A DNA stretch of 64,000 nt, taken from assembly GCF_000143535.2 (NCBI RefSeq), contig NC_037319.1, positions 1,302,001 to 1,366,000 of the forward strand, written 5' to 3'. Below are positions 60,236 through 64,000 of the stretch, one piece after another; positions within the stretch are counted from its first letter, which is position 1; each line of letters begins with the position of its first letter. This DNA comes from Botrytis cinerea B05.10. Its lineage: Eukaryota > Ascomycota > Leotiomycetes > Helotiales > Sclerotiniaceae. The notes beneath the pieces were generated by a model, which searched no databases, was not told the origin of the DNA, and saw only the letters and a list, made by a program, of their open reading frames with translations. The position numbers and the translations under genes are program-made.

Positions 60236-62115
60236 AACTGTTCAAAATGTAGCTTCAGAACGAAATGCTGTAACGAAAAAGATTGGAGATTCGCTTTGGG
60301 GGGAATGGGGGAAAATATGAAACACAGCCGACGAATGTCAATGCGAGGAAGATTGCAAGTTCCCAGTCAAAAGCCTCGACCCCAAAATTAGAAAGATGTG
60401 CTCCAGTGTAAATACCGATGCGCTTGATTGCTACCTGCAGGACCTGCTGAGGAACCAAATCAAAGTACAGGATAGGTTCGTGTGTTTTGTTAAGTAAGTT
60501 TATGGTGGATTGGAAGTGGGTGGCAGTGAGCCAATAGAGACGGATTTCTCAAGGTTCAGGTACTTTTTGGGTTGTAACTTGTGAGAAGCTCCGAAGTCAG
60601 GCTGAGTGAGGGATGGATGAAAGACGAAAGAGAGGCGAATAACTCGAGATCCAAAAAGGGTTGCTGGTTCCGATTTCCAAATTACCAGATGCCCAAATGG
60701 TACTGATCCGACCGTTACTTGATTGATGTTGTACTTTTGATACAGCAACAGACAGAGTAACTTATGGGCAAAGCGTCGAGTTTGGTCGAGTTCGGGTTCG
60801 AGTTTGAGTTTGGGCTGACTGGAGGAGTTGAGTTGACTGGAGGAGTTGAGTTGCCTTGCCTTGCCTTGACTTGACTTGACTTGACTTGACTTGCCTTGTC
60901 TTGTCTTGTCTTGTCAGATCAAGTTGGGTTTGAATTCAGTGATTATTCTATAGATGTAAGATGTAGATCCTAGTTAGGCAAGTGCTAAGTATCTACTCGT
61001 AGCATGCCAATACTCGTATGAGCAGATAAAATCGATGCCGGTATGCTTCTGTTCAACGTTTTATTTTGTTCTTCTTGAAGATGAGGGGGCAAACAGTAAT
61101 GTTTCGAATTGAGTAGATGCGGAGCAATAAGCTCCTCAAAAAGTACAAGGTAGGAAAATCCCCGAAGCACAATTGTACATAAAAAGGGATTCACCGCGGA
61201 AGTCGGACAATGTTTGAAAAAGCAGAGCCAATGCCAGATCGACGTTGATGAATAAAGAAAAGGTTCGGTTTCGCATTTACATTCACTAACATAGATTATT
61301 GGGTTTTCAACACAACGCCCAGGTCATAATAAGAAATGAAGCCATCTCCATCTCCATCTCCATCTCGAGCTTCCTTCATTACCTAGGTAGGTAAGCAGTC
61401 GTATTCACTTGCACCTACTACATTCACTTCACATTTCATACATCCGCCTGGATTACCATTATCCGGGACAATTTTGCATCTTGACTGAAGGAAAAAGAAT
61501 GGAATTATATTGGCTATCAAGTCCTATCACTGAGGCAAAATACAAATACCTGCCTATGGCTACCACGTTACCCCCTGAGTCCCAAAGAGCATCCAATACA
61601 TGTTGAATTCGATCTCATAAATGAAGTCATCCTAAGTACTGACTTGACATTTGATATCCACGATTTAATTTGTAACCCCTTCGTCATGCACCATTGCCTC
61701 ATAGAGTATTGAGAAAAAGTGTTTGGTAATGAAGGGATCTGGTGTTTGATCTTGGCACGAAAAGAAAATATCCTTTCAGCTAGAGAGCATTGAAATGGCT
61801 CTAAAAGCTGTACACACAAATGCCTGTGTTGATGATTGTTCATAGAGGGAACGAATTTGGAGTGGAAAGGGAATAGGGCAAAGGGGAGGGAGGGAGTCAT
61901 TGGGAAAAAAAGGCCAATTTTCACTTGACCTCACAAGTTGAAGTTTGAGGTACGTCGGATGGTGTAGCTTGTGTTGATTCAAAGGATAGAACTATCGCCC
62001 CCAGTGTCTAATCCAGGTTTATGTCGTCGGCTTGCTTCCACTTCCCTGTAGAGCAAAATATCGGAATGCAACTACTGCCCACAACCAAGTCCCATAAAAT
62101 AAGATATTATCAAAT
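60236..62115. other. Intergenic: VTS1 promoter/5' UTR and RPL29 3' side
   Basis: 1.88 kb without a supportable gene. It includes a duplicated ACTGGAGGAGTTGAGTTG unit (60818-60853), a pentanucleotide array at 60850-60915 and a short (CCATCT)n near 61341. Long 5' leaders are common for Vts1-type genes, so part is probably transcribed. Confidence 0.5.
60850..60915. repeat. TTGCC/TTGAC/TTGTC pentanucleotide array
   Basis: Thirteen or so 5-nt units in blocks: TTGCC repeats, then TTGAC repeats, one TTGCC, then TTGTC repeats. The blocks suggest successive slippage of point-mutated units. Confidence 0.9.
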
Positions 62116-62541
62116 TTATGCGGTCTCACGCTTGCCCTCCTTCAACTCCTTCTGTAATGATAGTCAGTATTCGAATGCGGCGGAAACTGATGATCGGAAG
62201 GAGGACGAACCAAAGCCTTCATTGTGCCGTGGAGAGCATGTCTGTGGTTTCTTCTGAACTTGGGGTCGGTACCCTTGAGGGATGGGTATCTGGAGGTCTT
62301 TGGCTTCTTGATACTGCGCGTCGATGTAAAATTAGCCCCCATTCATCCAAAACCGGTTATTAATTGAAGTAGACGGAATTTGCGGTTATTGATCGCGATA
62401 ATATGTAGGGGATCGTACCCGTTACGGTGAGCCTTCTTCGACTGGTTGTGTTGGGACGAGTTCTTGGATTCTAAAAGAGGGCGAAATCAGTACAATGAAC
62501 TGTGAGACTGCCATATATTGGGATCTTAACATACTCGCCAT
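62116..62541 (-). CDS. RPL29: 60S ribosomal protein L29 (eL29)
   Basis: Four exons on the minus strand: 62541-62535 (7 nt), 62470-62419, 62313-62211 and 62151-62116, with introns of 64, 105 and 59 nt, give exactly 66 codons (65 residues plus stop). The protein starts MAKSKNSSQHNQSKKAHRNG, continues IKKPKTSRYPSLKGTDPKFR and RNHRHALHGTMKALKELKEG and ends KRETA: very basic and a full-length match in pattern to eukaryotic eL29. It sits on the surface of the large subunit near the L1 stalk/peptidyl-transferase side. The first exon codes for only MA plus one base of Lys. No single reading frame covers more than half of the protein, so it is easily overlooked. Confidence 0.96.
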
Positions 62542-62998
62542 TGCGACTGTTGTTAATTAGCAGTCTGTTGGTTTGTTGTGGTGGTCGATTTCGTATCGTA
62601 GAAGAGGGAATTAATTTTCCTCCAAAATGATCTTGGTGCGGCGGTTGCTCGCCTAAATTTCGATTTAATCACGTGTCTTTGACTAGCTTCCCCCGCTGGG
62701 ATTCCACCCGCCCTTTTGCATCGAAGTCTAGACGCAACTTGAGCTCCTAGATATTCATTCCGTTTCCTTTATATTGGAGGTTTCTCATGTGATTTCGTAT
62801 CTTCATGGCCCATGGTCAAAAATTTCATACGTTTCGTTCAATAATGTGTTTTCAATCAAATATATGTACAGTACAAACTCTATCACGTCTACTCCAGCTA
62901 AACCTAGCCAAACTTACAATGCTCTACTACCCAAAAACAAAAAGAAATTTCAATGTCCTCATTCTTACCATTACTCGCTCAATACTCGAATTTGTTTA
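62542..62998. promoter_or_regulatory. RPL29 promoter with CACGTG box
   Basis: 457 bp between the RPL29 start and the 3' end of the carrier gene. A palindromic CACGTG lies at 62670-62675, about 130 bp upstream of the RPL29 ATG. Cbf1-type factors bind this element at ribosomal protein genes in several ascomycetes; its use here is inferred. Confidence 0.45.
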
Positions 62999-64000
62999 TT
63001 ACTTGGCAATGACTGGTAAAACTTGCTTAGCTTTCGACGCTGCAAGATCTGCGGCCTTTTGCAATTGCTCTGATCTAATCTTTCGAAGATATCGGAAGAG
63101 AAGAATGAAGAGTAATTCCATTCTACATACGTATTAGCTTAATTACATCTCATTTGGGTTAAATTGTATGGGTCGAGTTTTACCTTTCTTTCGTCATCAT
63201 TAGGAGACCTTGAACAATGAGTCCCTTGGTGATCTGTGGACCAATTCCCTTGAAGAGGCCCATCAATCCCTCATTATGAATGATGAATTGCATTACTTCA
63301 ATAAAACTTTTGAAAGGTTTGCCCTCTCTTGAAGGTGGTGGTTTTGATTGAAGTCCAACCTTTGCAACAATCAAAGGCTGGGTTACAATGGTCGCAAGGG
63401 ATTTGGACATTGCTCCCAATACTATCATTTCAATTAGATTCCGAAAGTCCAATTGGATTTACAAACTTACCAAATGCTTCCCACGGTTTGAGGTTTGTCT
63501 TGCCCGGGAAAACAACCTCTCTCAATCTTTGATACGCGCCATATGTAATGGCAGGGTTAACAACAAGTACTAAGCTGGCCTTGAGACCTCTCCAAAGGCC
63601 AGTCCAACCATCCTCGCTGTGGATTACATCCCGAGCTGTATCTAGCATTCCTTTCCTTTCACCCTTTTTTTGTGTTTGTTGACGAGTGGTAACTACTGCA
63701 ACAGGAATAGTAAAGACCTGGGCAACAGCTCCTGCCACGGCTCCCAAAGACAATTCGATTGCAGTGCTTGGAGGCATGGGGACTTTCTGAGAAGAGAGAT
63801 ATAAGGTTCGAACGACTGAATACCAGTAGAAGTAGGCAAAGTTGGTCGAGGCTACACCGATTAAGGCGCCATTGATACCAGCATAGAGCCCAGCAACTCC
63901 ATCATCGGCTACAATCTTAGAAATCGCATCCCAAGTTGACGTATAGTGGACTGCATCTTCACCCGTTGGTGCTACATCGGTCGGCTTGCGTTTGACCTGG
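62999..64000 (-). CDS. ANT1: Peroxisomal adenine nucleotide carrier (Pmp47/Ant1-like), 5' end outside the window
   Basis: Partial gene on the minus strand. Exons 64000-63471 (open at the window edge), 63421-63184 and 63122-62999 join in frame through 49- and 61-nt introns and give 296 residues of the C-terminal part. Mitochondrial carrier repeats are visible: GVAGLYAGINGALIGVAS, then AIELSLGAVAGAVAQVFTIP with an aliphatic variant of the P-x-D/E-x-x-R/K signature (IPVAVVTTRQQ), GLWRGLKASLVLVVNPAITYG, TQPLIVAKVGLQ and GLFKGIGPQITKGLIVQGLL. The NPAITYG stretch and the overall pattern point to the peroxisomal ATP/AMP exchanger Pmp47/Ant1, which supplies ATP for fatty-acid activation. The C-terminus is basic (FRYLRKIR, ending QVLPVIAK). 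Other carrier subfamilies remain possible because the first repeat is missing. Confidence 0.88.

Overview
The window is from a filamentous ascomycete. Genes are split by short spliceosomal introns (47-105 nt, GT..AG, usually with a CTAAC/CTGAC-like branch site). Intergenic DNA is AT-rich with many microsatellites, and nearly every product is a recognisable conserved eukaryotic protein. The proteins look like Leotiomycetes (Botrytis/Sclerotinia type), but this comes from recollection of the families, not from a search.

Layout, left to right. 1-4208 has no confident gene but is rich in inverted repeats, including a 43-bp-arm foldback and three consecutive hairpins with a shared UUCG-type core. 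Next come two same-strand nuclear genes: a SNF2/STH1 chromatin remodeller (4209-8648) and CTR9 of the Paf1 complex (9419-13178). A secreted DUF3455 protein (14273-15183, -) follows, then a Golgi CASP/Coy1 protein (17513-19905, -) that shares a 451-bp divergent promoter with a Vps3/TGFBRAP1-like vacuolar sorting protein (20357-24025, +). On the minus strand lie a HERP/Usa1-like ubiquitin-like ER membrane protein (24406-26717), an FAD-dependent oxidoreductase (27471-29393) and a mitochondrial phosphatidylserine decarboxylase (29580-31373). The decarboxylase is divergent from a PAC4-type proteasome chaperone (31796-32315). A transportin/Kap104 gene occupies 34779-37757.

From 37758 to 50676 (12.9 kb) I find no supportable gene. 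This gap ends at a six-exon Zn2Cys6 transcription factor (50677-52603). Then come a UCH37-type deubiquitinase (53793-54900), a DUF2985 membrane protein (55678-57335, -), the SAM-domain RNA-binding protein Vts1 (58276-60235, -), a four-exon RPL29 gene with a 7-nt first coding exon (62116-62541, -), and the 3' part of a peroxisomal ATP carrier, Pmp47/Ant1 (62999-64000, -, cut by the window edge).

The genes are housekeeping functions in chromatin and transcription, membrane traffic, proteasome and ubiquitin, lipid synthesis, nuclear import, translation and peroxisomes. There is no operon and no sign of a metabolite cluster. Exon joins were worked out by hand from splice signals and reading-frame continuity. 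Every multi-exon gene listed keeps frame across all its joins. The most unusual items are the hairpin-rich left end and the large gene-free span ahead of the Zn2Cys6 regulator.
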